Part shown: in pieces, positions 20,600-30,611 of the stretch
Numbering within the stretch: the first letter of the stretch is position 1
Layout of the letters: every line of letters begins with the position of its first letter
Notes under the pieces: model-generated
Told to the model about the DNA's origin: nothing
The model's database searches: none
What the model saw: only the letters and a program-made list of their open reading frames with translations
Translations under genes and position numbers: made by a program
DNA from: Cherax quadricarinatus
Taxonomy: Eukaryota > Arthropoda > Malacostraca > Decapoda > Parastacidae
Length of the DNA: 64,000 nucleotides
NCBI RefSeq assembly: GCF_038502225.1
Contig: NC_091301.1
Coordinates: 19,432,847 to 19,496,846, forward strand
Reading direction: 5' to 3'

Positions 20600-23500
20600 T
20601 ATGGTCAAATGGGTGAGTGAGTGCAAGTGTGAACCACCAGGTGGTATTCGTATAATTAGTTGACAGGGTGTATCAGGGAGATAAGATGTTTTCTTATGGT
20701 AGTTTTGAAGGTGATGAATGTGTCTGCAGTTTTAGAATTTTCAGGTAGGGTGTTCCAGATTTTAGGGCCTTTGACATACATTGAATTTTTGTAAAGGTTT
20801 AGTCGGACACGGGGAATGTCATAGAGATGTTTGTGTCTGGTGTTGTGCCTGTGGGTTCTGTCACAACTATCAAGAAAGCATTTTAGGTCAAGGTTAATAT
20901 TGGAATTTAAGGTCCTGTAGATGTAGATTGCACAGTAGTAAGTGGATGTACTGAACAGGGAGTAAGTTTAGATCTATGAAGAGTGGGGGGGGTGTGTTGC
21001 CAGGGATGGGATTTAGTGATTATTATAACTGTGGCTTTTTGTTGGGTTATTATTGGCTTTAGGTGTGTTGCTGCAGTTGAACCCCAAGCACAGATAGCAT
21101 AGGTGAGGTATGGATATATAAGTGAATGGTATAGTGTGAGAAGGGCAGTTTGCGGCACGTAGTATCGTATCTTGGAGAGGATCCCAACCGTTTTGGATAC
21201 TTTTTTGGTTATATGTTGGATATGGGTGCTGAAGTTCAGGTTGTAGTCGAGGTATAGGCCTAGGAATTTGCCCTCATTATGCCTGGCAATTAGAGTGTTG
21301 TCGATCTTAATGTTAATTTGCGCATCTCCTGCTCTGCTACCAAACATAATGTACTAGGTTTTGTCAGCCTTAAGCGTAAGTTTATTGGCTGTCGTCCAAG
21401 TCGATATTTTGATCAGCTCCTCATTAACAATGGTGTTGAGGGTGGCAAGATTAGGGTGAGAGATGACATAAGTCGTGTCGTCAGCAAAGAGAATGGGGTT
21501 CAGGTGTTGAGATACGTTTGGAAGATCATTGATGTATATGAGGAAGAGCAGGGGACCAAGGACACTTTCCTGCAGAACTCCAGTATCAAGTGGCTGTGTT
21601 GTTGATGCTGTGTCTTTAATGGTGACATACTGATACCTATTAGTAAGGTAAGATTTGAAATATGCAAGCGCATGGCCTCTTATACCATAATGGTCAAGTT
21701 TGTGGAGTAGGATGCCGTGGTCTACTGTGTCAAAAGCTTTTCTTAGGTCAATAAAAATTCCTAGTGGATATTCCTTATTTTCCAATGCTGTGTAAAGCAG
21801 ATCTAGCATTTTTATGATTGCATCATTAGTGCTTTTATTTTTCCTGAATCCAAATTGGCAGGGGTTGAGTATGTTTTGTGCCGTTATAAATGAATATAGT
21901 CTCCTGTGCACGAGTTTCTCAAAGATTTTGGATAGCAATGGTAAGTTTGATATTGGCCTATAGTTGTTTAAATCTGTATGGTCACCACCTTTATGTATTG
22001 GTGTAACCCTTGCCGTCTTGAGTAGTTTTGGGAAGGTGCTAGTTTCTAGTGACTTGTTAAAAAGTAATGAGATAGTATACGAGAGGACATGGGCCGCTCT
22101 CATGTACAATAATGGTGGGACATGAGACAGATTCCCTAAGTTATTTTTAAGTGACTTTATGATCTCGGTGACTTCTGTGGGCTCAGTTGGAGCAAGATAG
22201 AAGGAATTTGGGAAATTCCCATCTAGGTAATCCCCGGCATGGGCATTGGTACGTGGGATTTTATTGGCGAGATTAGAGCCTATGGTTGAGAAGAAGTCGT
22301 TTATCTTGTTAGCTGTGTCAGTGGGTTGCAGTGGTGTTTCATTAGGTTTAGTTAGGACAATATTCTTTTTTTTTTTTCAGTTTGTGGGTCCCTATAATCT
22401 GAGTGTGTTTTCCAGGTCTTTTTTATATCTCCTCTTGTGTCAGTGAATCTACTGGAGTAGTATAGTTGTTTGGCTTTCTTTATTACTTTGGTGAGGACTG
22501 ATGAATAGTGTTTAAGAATATCTTTGTGTATTAAGCCCTGTCTATATTGCTTTTCATATTGGTGTTTCTTATCAATGGATTTCAGAATGGTGCTGGTTAG
22601 CCATGGGCAACCAAGCCGTTTGTTTGTGATCTGTTTCGTTTTTATAGGACAATGTTTGTTGTATAGTCTAAGTAGTTTGTTAAGAAAAATGTCTGTCCAG
22701 TCATCAATACCATTGGTCTTGGAGAATTCTGTAGGCCAGTCAACAGTCTCTAGGTCAGCTGTGAACTTCCTTATTGAGGCCTCATCATGGAGTCTAAATG
22801 AGACTTTGTTGTATTCAAGTTGTGGTTTACTAATGTTTGTCAAGAGGAAGGTAGGGTAGTGGTCTGTAGTGCTATCTGTGATTATCCCTGATTTAAGGGG
22901 GGCTAGTATATTGGTCCATATGTTATCTATTATGGTTGCACTTGTTTCAGTGAGCCTGGTTGGTTTAGTTATTGTTGGTATGAGAAGTGTGTTGTTCATA
23001 TTGTTGATGAAATCAGTTACAGGCTGATCATCTAGTAGGCCAAGGTTGATGTTGAAGTCTCCAGCTAAGAGAAGGTGGTGCTTATTCATTTGTCTGTTTG
23101 TTATTAGTGCCTTTAATTTCTTACTGAAATTTGGGATGTTTGTGTGGGGTATCCGGTAAATGGCACCAATTGTTATAGGCGTCTTAATGTTTTTTACAGT
23201 AAAATTAGCAAAAATGTATTCTCCATATTCATCACTAAAGCAAGTGGTGCTAATACAAGATAATTGGTTAGAGTAATAGATTGCAATACCACCCCCAACT
23301 TGGTATGGTCTGCAGTTGTGGATTGCTGTGTATCCTGGTAGAGGGTAGATATCTATTGTGTCCTGCTTAAGCCAGGTCTCAGTAAGAATAATGCAGGAGA
23401 AGGGTGTCTTTAGTGATTCAAGGAGTGCCAGGAGGTCATCATAGTGTTTGCTTAAGGACCTGATGTTGTAGTTAATTACTGATAGACTTTTAGCATTGTT

Positions 23501-23611
23501 TAGGATAGTGCTGGCTTGTGATGCTGTGTAGTAAAGGCAGTTACTTTCCAATAGGTTTTGATTGTGTGTCAGATTATGGAGGTTTAGATCAGGGTCAACG
23601 TGATCAATCAT
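20600..23611 (-). pseudogene. LINE B ORF2: endonuclease plus RT, broken by frameshift and nonsense changes
   Basis: The endonuclease frame (23611 to about 22352) is long and clean: NYNIRSLSKHYDDLLALLES, LTETWLKQDT, LLAGDFNINLGLL, TDHYPTFLLT. It shifts near 22370-22385 at an expanded T-run. RT resumes at 22109-21354 with ARVTPIHKGGDHTDLNNYRP, FIDLRKAFDTVDHG and FADDTTYVISHPN; the PQGS block is mutated to LQES. A TAG at about 21355 replaces a Tyr codon after KADKT. The thumb follows at 21347-20907 with a late frameshift. Confidence 0.85.
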
Positions 23612-24376
23612 CTTCTAGGTTTAAATTATGGTTATTTATATCCTGAGTTGTGTGTTGAGTTTTAGTACTGATATCTGTAGTGGTGGGAAGTTTGGACTAG
23701 TATATAGCTATAGCATTTTGGTCATATAGAGTATAGTCACTAATACACATAATGAAGTTGGTGTTGTCTATGTGTTGTGCTGGAATGAGCTAAAGTACAA
23801 CTAGGTTTAATCTAATAATATAAAAATACAAATTAAAAATAGCACCAGGCTCTCACTAGTAATTACACTATGGTCTAATGTAATGAATTTGGTATTGACT
23901 ATGTATTGAGCTAGAATGAGCTATAGTACAACTGAGTTTAATCTAATGATATAAAAAAGGCACAAGACTCTCAGTTGTAATTGCACTAAGGTGTTATATA
24001 AGTTGTTTACAAGAATTAGAGTATAACTAGATTTAAATTGACAAGATAAAATATACAAGTTAAGGTAGCAAAAGAATAAAAAAAGTAGAAAAAAAAATAT
24101 ATGAGGTAGTTGGTACTAGTTAGCAAAAGATAGTTAAGGGCCTTGAACAATAATATAATTGAAATATACACTAATTGCACACACAATATAGTCACTAAGA
24201 TATGAAAACAATCTTAGACTTATAATATAAACTTATAATATAAAAATACAAATTGAAATGGTACTTGCAATTGCACTTGAGTCTGGTATAGGTTGTTGAC
24301 AAGATCAAGAGTATAACTAGATTTAAATTGACAAAATAAAATTCACAATTAAAGTACCAAAAGAATAATAAGTAAA

Positions 24377-24483
24377 GATGACTCAAGAAATCGTAATGAC
24401 ACGATTGCAAATAACCATACGCGACGGGCTGGAGTTTTGAGACTCTATGACCGCGGGTTCAATCCCGGCCGGGGGTATGGTTT
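24377..24483 (+). mobile_element. Short tRNA-like SINE insertion with 13-bp target duplication
   Basis: The 107-bp insert is flanked by AATAATAAGTAAA at 24364-24376 and 24484-24496. It contains a tRNA-like T-arm/box B (GGTTCAATCCC near 24458) and an anticodon-arm-like GGAGTTTTGAGACTC, in + orientation. A convincing box A is missing and its position is occupied by ATTGCAAATAACCATACGCG. CATAC and GTATG near the ends could pair. It is not a functional tRNA gene. Confidence 0.7.
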
Positions 24484-24711
24484 AATAATAAGTAAAAAAT
24501 AACAATGGCAATGTTTTGGTTATAATATGATAGTAAGATGGTAGACAGGTACACAGGTACCAAGGATAATATAAAGGTTGGAGTTGAATATACAAACTTG
24601 AAAATTTGGCAACAAAATGTTATGAGAAGTATAAAATAATGATTAATGTACAAAAGTAAAATTGACTGGTAGTAAATATGGTGTTTAATAAAATTTTAGT
24701 AAGTAATAATG

Positions 24712-25102
24712 ATTTCTTTTCAATTAGGTAATTTTTCACAGTGGGGGCAAATGCATGGTGTAACCAGTCATAGAAAAAGTCCCTAGTGGCCCATGCCTTG
24801 CTGTTTGCCCTCCACAGCACACACAAATTAGCCTTGAGGATATTCTTTTGCCTGAACGCTCTGGGAGTTTCAGAGTGATACACTAATAAAGGCTTCACTT
24901 TGCAATCACCACTAGCATTGGCACACATGAACAGAGTAAGCCTGTCTTTCATAGGCTTATGTCCTGGGAGTGCCTTTTCCTCCTGAGTAATGTAGGTCCT
25001 GCTTGGCATTTTCTTCCAAAACAGGCCTGTTTCATCACAAACACTTGTTCAGGTTTCAGTCCTTCACTGTCTATGTACTCCTTGAATTCATGCACATATT
25101 TT
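24712..25102 (-). pseudogene. Tigger-type transposase, first half of the catalytic domain
   Basis: On the - strand it reads YVHEFKEYIDSEGLKPEQVF, then a DET block (first catalytic Asp), KMPSRTYITQEEKALPGHKP, KDRLTLFMCANASGDCKVKP, LLVYHSETPRAFR and FFYDWLHHAFAPTVKNYLIE. The sequence just before the DET block has lost bases (consistent with a 4-nt deletion), shifting the frame. Upstream DNA-binding helices are missing because an RTE fragment abuts at 25103. The remainder of the protein is at 18495-19409. Confidence 0.8.
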
Positions 25103-25488
25103 AAGAGCGTTGGTAAAACTATACTCTCATACATTCCCCTCTTTGCCTCCAAGGACAAAGTTCTTTGTCTCCACAGACTCCTAAGTGCACCACTCACCCT
25201 TTTCCCCTCATCAATTCTATGATTCACTTCATCTTTCATAGACCCATCTGCTGACATGTCCACTCCCAAATATCTGAATACATTCACCTCCTCCATACTC
25301 TCTCCCTCCAATCTGATATCCAATCTTTCATCACCTAATCTTTTTGTTATCCTCATAACCTTACTCTTTCCTGTATTCACTTTTAATTTTCTTCTTTTGC
25401 ACACCCTACCAAATTCATCCACCAATCTCTGAAGAGAAGTTGCAGAGATTGGTGGATGAATTTGGTAGGGTGTGCAAAAGAAGAAAAT
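25103..25488 (-). mobile_element. RTE fragment ending in a snap-back inverted duplication
   Basis: Positions 25103-25430 carry the RTE protein antisense (RRKLKVNTGKSKVMRITKRL to SIVLPTLL), truncated at both ends and without a 3' tail. At 25431 the text turns round: 25443-25488 repeats, in opposite orientation, the RTE stretch at about 25385-25430 (AGAGATTGGTGGATGAATTT versus its complement). The Tigger terminal repeat follows at once (25489-25514). Confidence 0.8.
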
Positions 25489-26304
25489 CGCCATCGTTAG
25501 GCGAGGGTCCACTGTAGTAGGTTTTGTCAGTGTTAAGTGTAAGTTTATTGGCTGTCATCCAAGTCGATATTTTGAGCAGCTCCTCGTTAACAGTGGTGTT
25601 GAGGGTGGCAAGATTAGGGTGAGAGATGACATAAGTCATGTTGTCAGCAAAGAGAATGGGTTTCATGTGTTGGGATATGTTTGGAAGATCATTGATGTAA
25701 ATGAGGAAGAGCAGGGGTCCAAGGACACTTCCCTGCGGAACTCCAGTATCAGGTGGACGTGTTGATGATGCTGTGTCTTTAATGGTGACATACTGATACC
25801 TATTAGTAAGGTAGGATTTGAAATATGGTCAAGTTTGTGGAGTAGGATGCCATAGTCTACTGTGTCAACAGCTTTTCTTAGGTCAATAAAAATTCCTAGC
25901 AGATATTCCTTATTTTCCAATGCTGTGTAAAACAGATCTAGCATTTTTACAATTGCATCATTAGTGCTTTTATTTTTCCTGAATCCAAACTGGCAGGGGT
26001 TGAGTATGTTTTGTGCCGTTATAAATGAATATATGTAGTCTCCTGTGCACGAGTTTCTCAAAGATTTTGGATAGCAATGGTAAGTTTCATATTGGCCTAT
26101 AGTTGTTTACATCTGTAGGGTCACCACCTTTATGTATTGGTGTAACCCTTGCTGTCTTGAGTAGTTTTGGGTAGGTGTTAGTTTCTAGTGACTTGGTAAA
26201 AAGTACGTAATGAAATAGCATGCGAAAGGACATGGGCCGCTCGCTTGTACAATAATGGTGGGACATAAGACAGATTCCCTGAGTTATTTTTAAGTGACTT
26301 TATA

Positions 26305-27369
26305 AAAATTATGTAGAACAGGATGATAATAAATTATGCATGATTGGGGTAATTAGTGACATGGTCCTCAGACAAATAAAAAAATTAAACCTAACAAATC
26401 CCCAGGCCCTGATGAACTGATTGCAAGGGTTTTAAAGGAATGTAAAGAGGAACTTAACAGACCTTTGGCTGATCTTTTCAACATATCACTACAAACTGGC
26501 ATAGTGCCAGACAAGTGAAAAATGGCAAATGCAATACCTATTTACAAAGCAGAAGACAGGTCCTTAGCTTCAAACTATAGACCAATAAGCCTTTCAATAA
26601 TTGCCGAGGAAACTCGTAGCCACCTTGAAAGACATAAATTGATTAATGAATCTCAACACTGTTTTACAAAGGGGCATTCCTGCTTTACAAATTTACTAAC
26701 TTTCTTCACTAAGGTATTTGAGGAGGTAGATCATGGTAATGAATATGATATTGTGTATATGGACTTCAGTAAAGCTTTTGATAGAGTTTCACATCAGAGA
26801 CTATTGAGGAAACTTAAGGCACATGGAATAGGAGAAATTTTTTCCTGGGTAGAAGCATGGTTGACAAATAGGTAGCAGAGAGTTTGCATACATGGGAAGA
26901 AATAAGAGTGGGGGCACATCACAAGCAGTGTTTCACAGGGGTCAGTGTTGGGGCCCTTGTTGTTCACAATTTACATAAACGACATAGATGAGGGAATAAA
27001 TAGTGACATAAGCAAATTTACTGATGACACCAAAATAGGCTGTCTAATTCATTCTAATGAGGACAGAGCACTCCAAGATGATTTGAATAGATTGATGCAG
27101 TGGTCGGAGAAGTGGCAGATGCAGCTTAATGTAGACAAATGCAAAGTTCTAAATGTTGGACAGGAAAATAACTGTGCCACATATAAACTAAATAATGTAG
27201 ATCTTAATATTGCTGATTGCAACAAGGATTTAGGAGTTTTGGTTAGCAGTACGTAATCTGAAACCAAGATACCAGTACATAAGTGTTCGCAATAAAGCGA
27301 ACAGAATCCTTGGCTTCATGTCAAGAAGTATAAATAATTGAAGTCCTCAGGTTGTTGTTCTACTCTATA
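26305..27369 (+). pseudogene. CR1 LINE ORF2, reverse transcriptase (continuation of 16861-17166)
   Basis: RT blocks in order are PIYKAEDRSLASNYRPISLS, ESQHCFTKGHSCFTNLL, IVYMDFSKAFDRVSHQRLLR, SQGSVLGPLLFTIYINDIDE, FTDDTKIGC (FADD altered to FTDD), WSEKWQMQLNVDKCKVLNVG and NKDLGVLV. Stops occur at 26518 and 26874 and there are frame changes near 26900. It is interrupted at 27370 by a TA-element and continues at 28079. Confidence 0.8.
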
Positions 27370-28078
27370 CAGTGGAACCCTGGTTTTCATCTTTAATCCG
27401 TTCCAGAAGGTCAGCTGGAAACCGATTTGCATGAAAACTGAAGTAATAGTTCACATAAGAAATAATGTAAATCCAATTTATCCTTTCCAGACACCCAAAA
27501 ATATTAAAAAAAAATACATTTTATAGAGAATAACTATAGTTTTACATACAGAAAACAGTGAGAAATAAATATAAAGCACTAATGAAATGGATAAATGAAC
27601 ACTTAAATCACTTTTACCTTTATGGGAGACTCTTGTTGGCGTATGGAAGACGGTGAAGAGGGGAGAGGGAGAAGTTATCTCTACCACCATCACTACCACC
27701 CTCTACCACCATCACTACCACCCTCTACCACCCTCTACCACCATCACTACCACCATCACTACCACCATCACTACCACCATCACTACCACCCTCTACCACC
27801 ATCACTACCACCATCACTACCACCATCACTACCACCATCACTACCACCCTCTACCACCATCAATACCACCCACTACCACCATCACTGCCACCCTCTATGA
27901 GTAACAAAGGCAGACTGAGTAACGAATGTATGAGCGGCCGCGTCCTGGGGGCAGGTGGACGCGTCTGGTATGGACGATTTCTGAGTGGATGTACGAAAAT
28001 GGGGAAAATTTTGCCAAAAAAGTGGTCAGAAACTGAAGTGTACGATAACCGGACCGGACGAAAGCCGGGGTTCCACTG
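27370..28078 (-). mobile_element. Non-autonomous Tigger-type element T3 with internal minisatellite
   Basis: The ends are CAGTGGAACCCTGGTTTTC and CCGGGGTTCCACTG; the left flank is TA and the right is TG, probably a mutated TA. The interior has a decayed transposase 3' region near 27620-27665 and a 12-bp minisatellite at 27676-27898. It belongs to the same subfamily as the relic at 6858-7635. Confidence 0.65.
27676..27898 (+). repeat. 12-bp minisatellite (CTACCACCATCA / CTACCACCCTCT)
   Basis: About 18 head-to-tail units with a few variant units. The apparent Thr- or His/Pro-rich reading frames are by-products of the repeat. Confidence 0.9.
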
Positions 28079-28210
28079 TGTCTTTGATTAGGCCTCATTT
28101 AGGTTATGCTGCACAGATGTGGTCACTGTATTGTAGAATGGATATATGTAAATGCACTGGAAAATGTACAGTCTTGTGTCATGCATCTCACAAGCTTTTA
28201 CATACCATGT
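28079..28210 (+). pseudogene. CR1 LINE ORF2, C-terminal block
   Basis: It reads SLIRPHLGYAAQMWSLYCRM and then DICK, a conserved block of CR1/L2-type ORF2 C-termini. The match fades after about 28210. Confidence 0.65.
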
Positions 28211-28358
28211 TGCTATCTTTATTCCTCATTTTTTTTTTCACATATTTGTGTATTTCTTAAATTTTCTTCATGATAGTTTTATTCTTGTATGAAATTTGGA
28301 TTGGTGCTTACCAGTCTCTCATCTACATTATCTTTTACTAGAGAAATAAGATGTTTAA

Positions 28359-28569
28359 CCCGTAAACGGTCCAAGCAGATCAACGTTCACATGTGTAGTG
28401 CTCCAAAAGTAGATCTACATTTTTTTTACATATTTTCAAATATAACAAAAAAAAAAGTAGATCAAAGTTTTTTTACACGTTTTCAAATGTACAAAAAAAA
28501 AAAATCTAATTTTTTTACATACTTTCAAATGTTGAAAAAACATATATATAAGTTTGGACTGTTTACGGG
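28359..28569 (+). mobile_element. Short piggyBac-like MITE (family PB-2)
   Basis: TTAA flanks both sides (28355-28358 and 28570-28573). The termini are CCCGTAAACGGTCCAA and the mirror TTGGACTGTTTACGGG. The body is 211 bp with T-rich stretches. A second copy lies at 58034-58242. Confidence 0.75.
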
Positions 28570-28749
28570 TTAAAACTCCACTTAATAATCTATGTTGATG
28601 TAAACTGAAAGCTTTATATTGAGCTATTTTTATGTTCACCATGATTATTTAGGAATTGCTGTACCACTTAGATTGTGCATTTTAGTAATACATACATTGT
28701 TGTTAAGCTTATTTTGTGAGTAAATATATCTTCTGTTTTTTTTTTTCAG

Positions 28750-28893
28750 CTGAATTCTCGAATTCAGGCAAAGAACCATTATGAAGGAAAGCAGCACAGA
28801 AAAAAAGTGAAGAATTACATAATTGAAAAGGCCCGGAAGGAGGACCAACCTCCAGAAAAAATGCCCAAAATTGATTTATCAACCCCCAAAAAG
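28750..28893 (+). CDS. Host zinc-finger gene, exon C: second half of finger 1
   Basis: This is a 144-nt phase-0 exon between TTTTTTCAG and a GTTTGT donor (28894). It encodes 48 residues beginning LNSRIQAKNHYEGKQHRKKV, which supplies the two histidines (H-X5-H) that complete the CCDLC of exon B with 12 residues between. A Lys-rich linker follows (NYIIEKARKEDQPPEKMPK). HYEGKQHRKK is typical of double-stranded-RNA-binding matrin/JAZ fingers. Confidence 0.9.
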
Positions 28894-28919
28894 GTTTGTA
28901 ATTTGTAAAGTTAGTGAGA

Positions 28920-28950
28920 TCAAACCAACCAACCAACCAACCAACCAACC
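28920..28950 (+). repeat. (AACC)n microsatellite
   Basis: About seven AACC units just inside the exon C donor, followed by a looser CCACTG/ACCACC-rich stretch to about 29001. Confidence 0.85.
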
Positions 28951-29033
28951 ACCACCACAGCCACTGCCACTGCCACTAAGCACCATCATCAACCACCACC
29001 TTCTATGAAAGATGAGGTGAAACATAGAATTAA

Positions 29034-30045
29034 CCCTTTCACTGTCGAGACTTCTGCTCACAAACTTGCTCTCAGTGTCGAAGAATTAAAAAAAAAACTA
29101 TTTTTTTCTTATGAAATGATAGAGAATTGTGTCCTGATGGTAATGACACCAAAAGTACGAAATTTGATGGAAAACTTACAGAATTACGCTCTTGCGAAGT
29201 TAGCAGTCTCGGCGATATATACACATCAGCGATTTCGCCCACTTTGAACCCTATTTTTGACCAATTCCATTGTTCTGCTCGACCAGATTCATAGCTATTT
29301 TGCTAGAATTCCATTTGTTCTATCGACTGAGTACAAGAAACCGCCCATTTACCAATTTCAACTACCCAATAAAGTGGTCAGAAATTGGCAGTTTGGCCAA
29401 TTTTGCACAAATTTCAAAATAGGGTACAGAATAAACAATGCAGACATTCCTGGCACTAAAATAACATTTTCTCTGTTCATTAGTCATGGCTTGAGGCCCC
29501 TCTTGTATTACTCTTGCTTTCCATTTTGAATTTTTATTCACATAAAAAAATAGAAGATTTACTGTTTTGCAAACTGCTGCATTATTGTAATAACTGTATA
29601 AATAATGTCACCTCATTTGTGACTGCATATGACACTGGCCAGTTGGACACGTATAGGATGGTGACATCATATGTTTGCTCTTGAACATAGGCAAAAATCG
29701 AGCATTTCCTCTAGTTTGAGCTCAATTTCAAGGTACTCTTCATCATGAAACCAATCAAAATCATCTCTATTTCTGTAATATATCTTCCATTCTATTAAAT
29801 GAGACCAAGAAAACGAGGATACAACCATAAATACCATACAAAAATGCACCTCAAAGTCAGCGTTTTAATCCAAAAACACAGATTTTTTTTTTCTCATTAT
29901 GCAGTGTGCTGCAGGATTTTTTTTTATACTGCACACACTGACCATGCAGACCCATTCTCTCACATGTAGGTCTACCAGCTTTCTCCTGCTAGATTTGAAG
30001 CCGCTAGAATTTTGGCGTATTAATATGTTACTGACAGTGAAAGGG
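29034..30045 (+). mobile_element. piggyBac-like non-autonomous element (PB-1, best-preserved ends)
   Basis: TTAA at 29030-29033 and 30046-30049; termini CCCTTTCACTGTC and GACAGTGAAAGGG are perfect inverted copies. No transposase is encoded. It sits inside the old RTE copy, whose text (ATAGAATT before, AGGCATCTGTTGAAAC after) shows that the target was a TTAA. Confidence 0.8.
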
Positions 30046-30611
30046 TTAAGGCATCTGTTGAAACAAAGAATGTTATCCATGGAAGCAAAAGGGGAAATGT
30101 ATGGGAGTACAGTGGCACCAGCACTCATATATGGGTGTGAAGCATGGGTTATGAACATTGCAGCAAGGAGGAGGCTGGAGGCAGTGGAGATGTCGGGTCT
30201 GAGGGCAGCATGTGGTGTGAATATTATGCAGAGAATTTGCAGTTGGGAGATTAGAAGTGAGGGCTACTAAAAGTATTATCCAGAGGGCTGAAGAGGAGCT
30301 GTTAAGGTGATTTAGACATGTAGAGAGGCTGAAGAAAAATAGGGTTACTTTATTATTTTTTTTTTTTTTTTATCACACCGGCCGATTCCCACCAAGGCAG
30401 GGTGGCCCGAAAAAGAAAAACTTTCACCATCATTCACTCCATCACTGTCTTGTCAGAAGGGTGCTTTACACTACAGTTTTTAAACTGCAACATTAACACC
30501 CCTCCTTCAGAGTGCAGGCACTGTACTTCCCATCTCCAGGACTCAAGTCCGGCCTGCCGGTTTCCCTGAATCCCTTCATAAATGTTACTTTGCTCACACT
30601 CCAACAGCACG

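Larger units (their letters stand above)
19410..24711 (-). mobile_element. LINE copy B (same subfamily as A), inserted in Tigger T2
   Basis: The 3' end lies at the left (about 19410, with the repeated AAAGTTCAAATTCAAAG). RT and endonuclease lie at 20600-23611 and the ORF1-ORF2 spacer at 23612-24711; ORF1 is absent, so it is 5' truncated in the spacer. It carries two insertions with target duplications, the RTE fragment R2 (19757-20584) and a SINE (24377-24483). It interrupts the transposase between KNYLIEKK and KCLLVLDN. Confidence 0.8.
18241..25514 (-). mobile_element. Tigger/pogo-type DNA transposon T2, split by a LINE and an RTE fragment
   Basis: The left end CAGTGGACCCTAGCCTAACG and right end CGTTAGGCGAGGGTCCACTG are inverted copies, flanked by TA (18239-18240, 25515-25516). 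The transposase is on the - strand in two blocks, 24712-25102 (N-terminal half of the catalytic domain) and 18495-19409 (C-terminal half). They are separated by LINE B. A reversed RTE fragment (25103-25488) replaces the DNA-binding part. The host is LINE A. Confidence 0.8.
17167..26304 (-). mobile_element. LINE copy A (Jockey/CR1-group, second subfamily), split by a Tigger element
   Basis: LINE A has two parts, 17167-18240 (3' UTR and RT tail) and 25515-26304 (RT core), separated by Tigger T2. Near 18223 the text reads ACCAAACATAATAC and it continues after T2 with GTAGGTTTTGTCAG, matching the uninterrupted text at 21342-21366 in LINE B. The RT part includes QFGFRKNKSTNDAI and FADNMTYVISHPN (FADD is altered to FADN). 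It is 5' truncated and full of frameshifts. It sits inside the CR1 LINE, which resumes at about 26305. No clear target duplication was found. Confidence 0.75.

Noticed and set aside
24411..24482. Functional tRNA gene
   Set aside because: The box B/T-arm is good but box A, a full D-arm and a 7-bp acceptor stem are absent, and the 13-bp duplication marks it as a SINE insertion.
27676..27898. CRISPR-like array
   Set aside because: The 12-bp units are contiguous with no unique spacers and the genome is eukaryotic.
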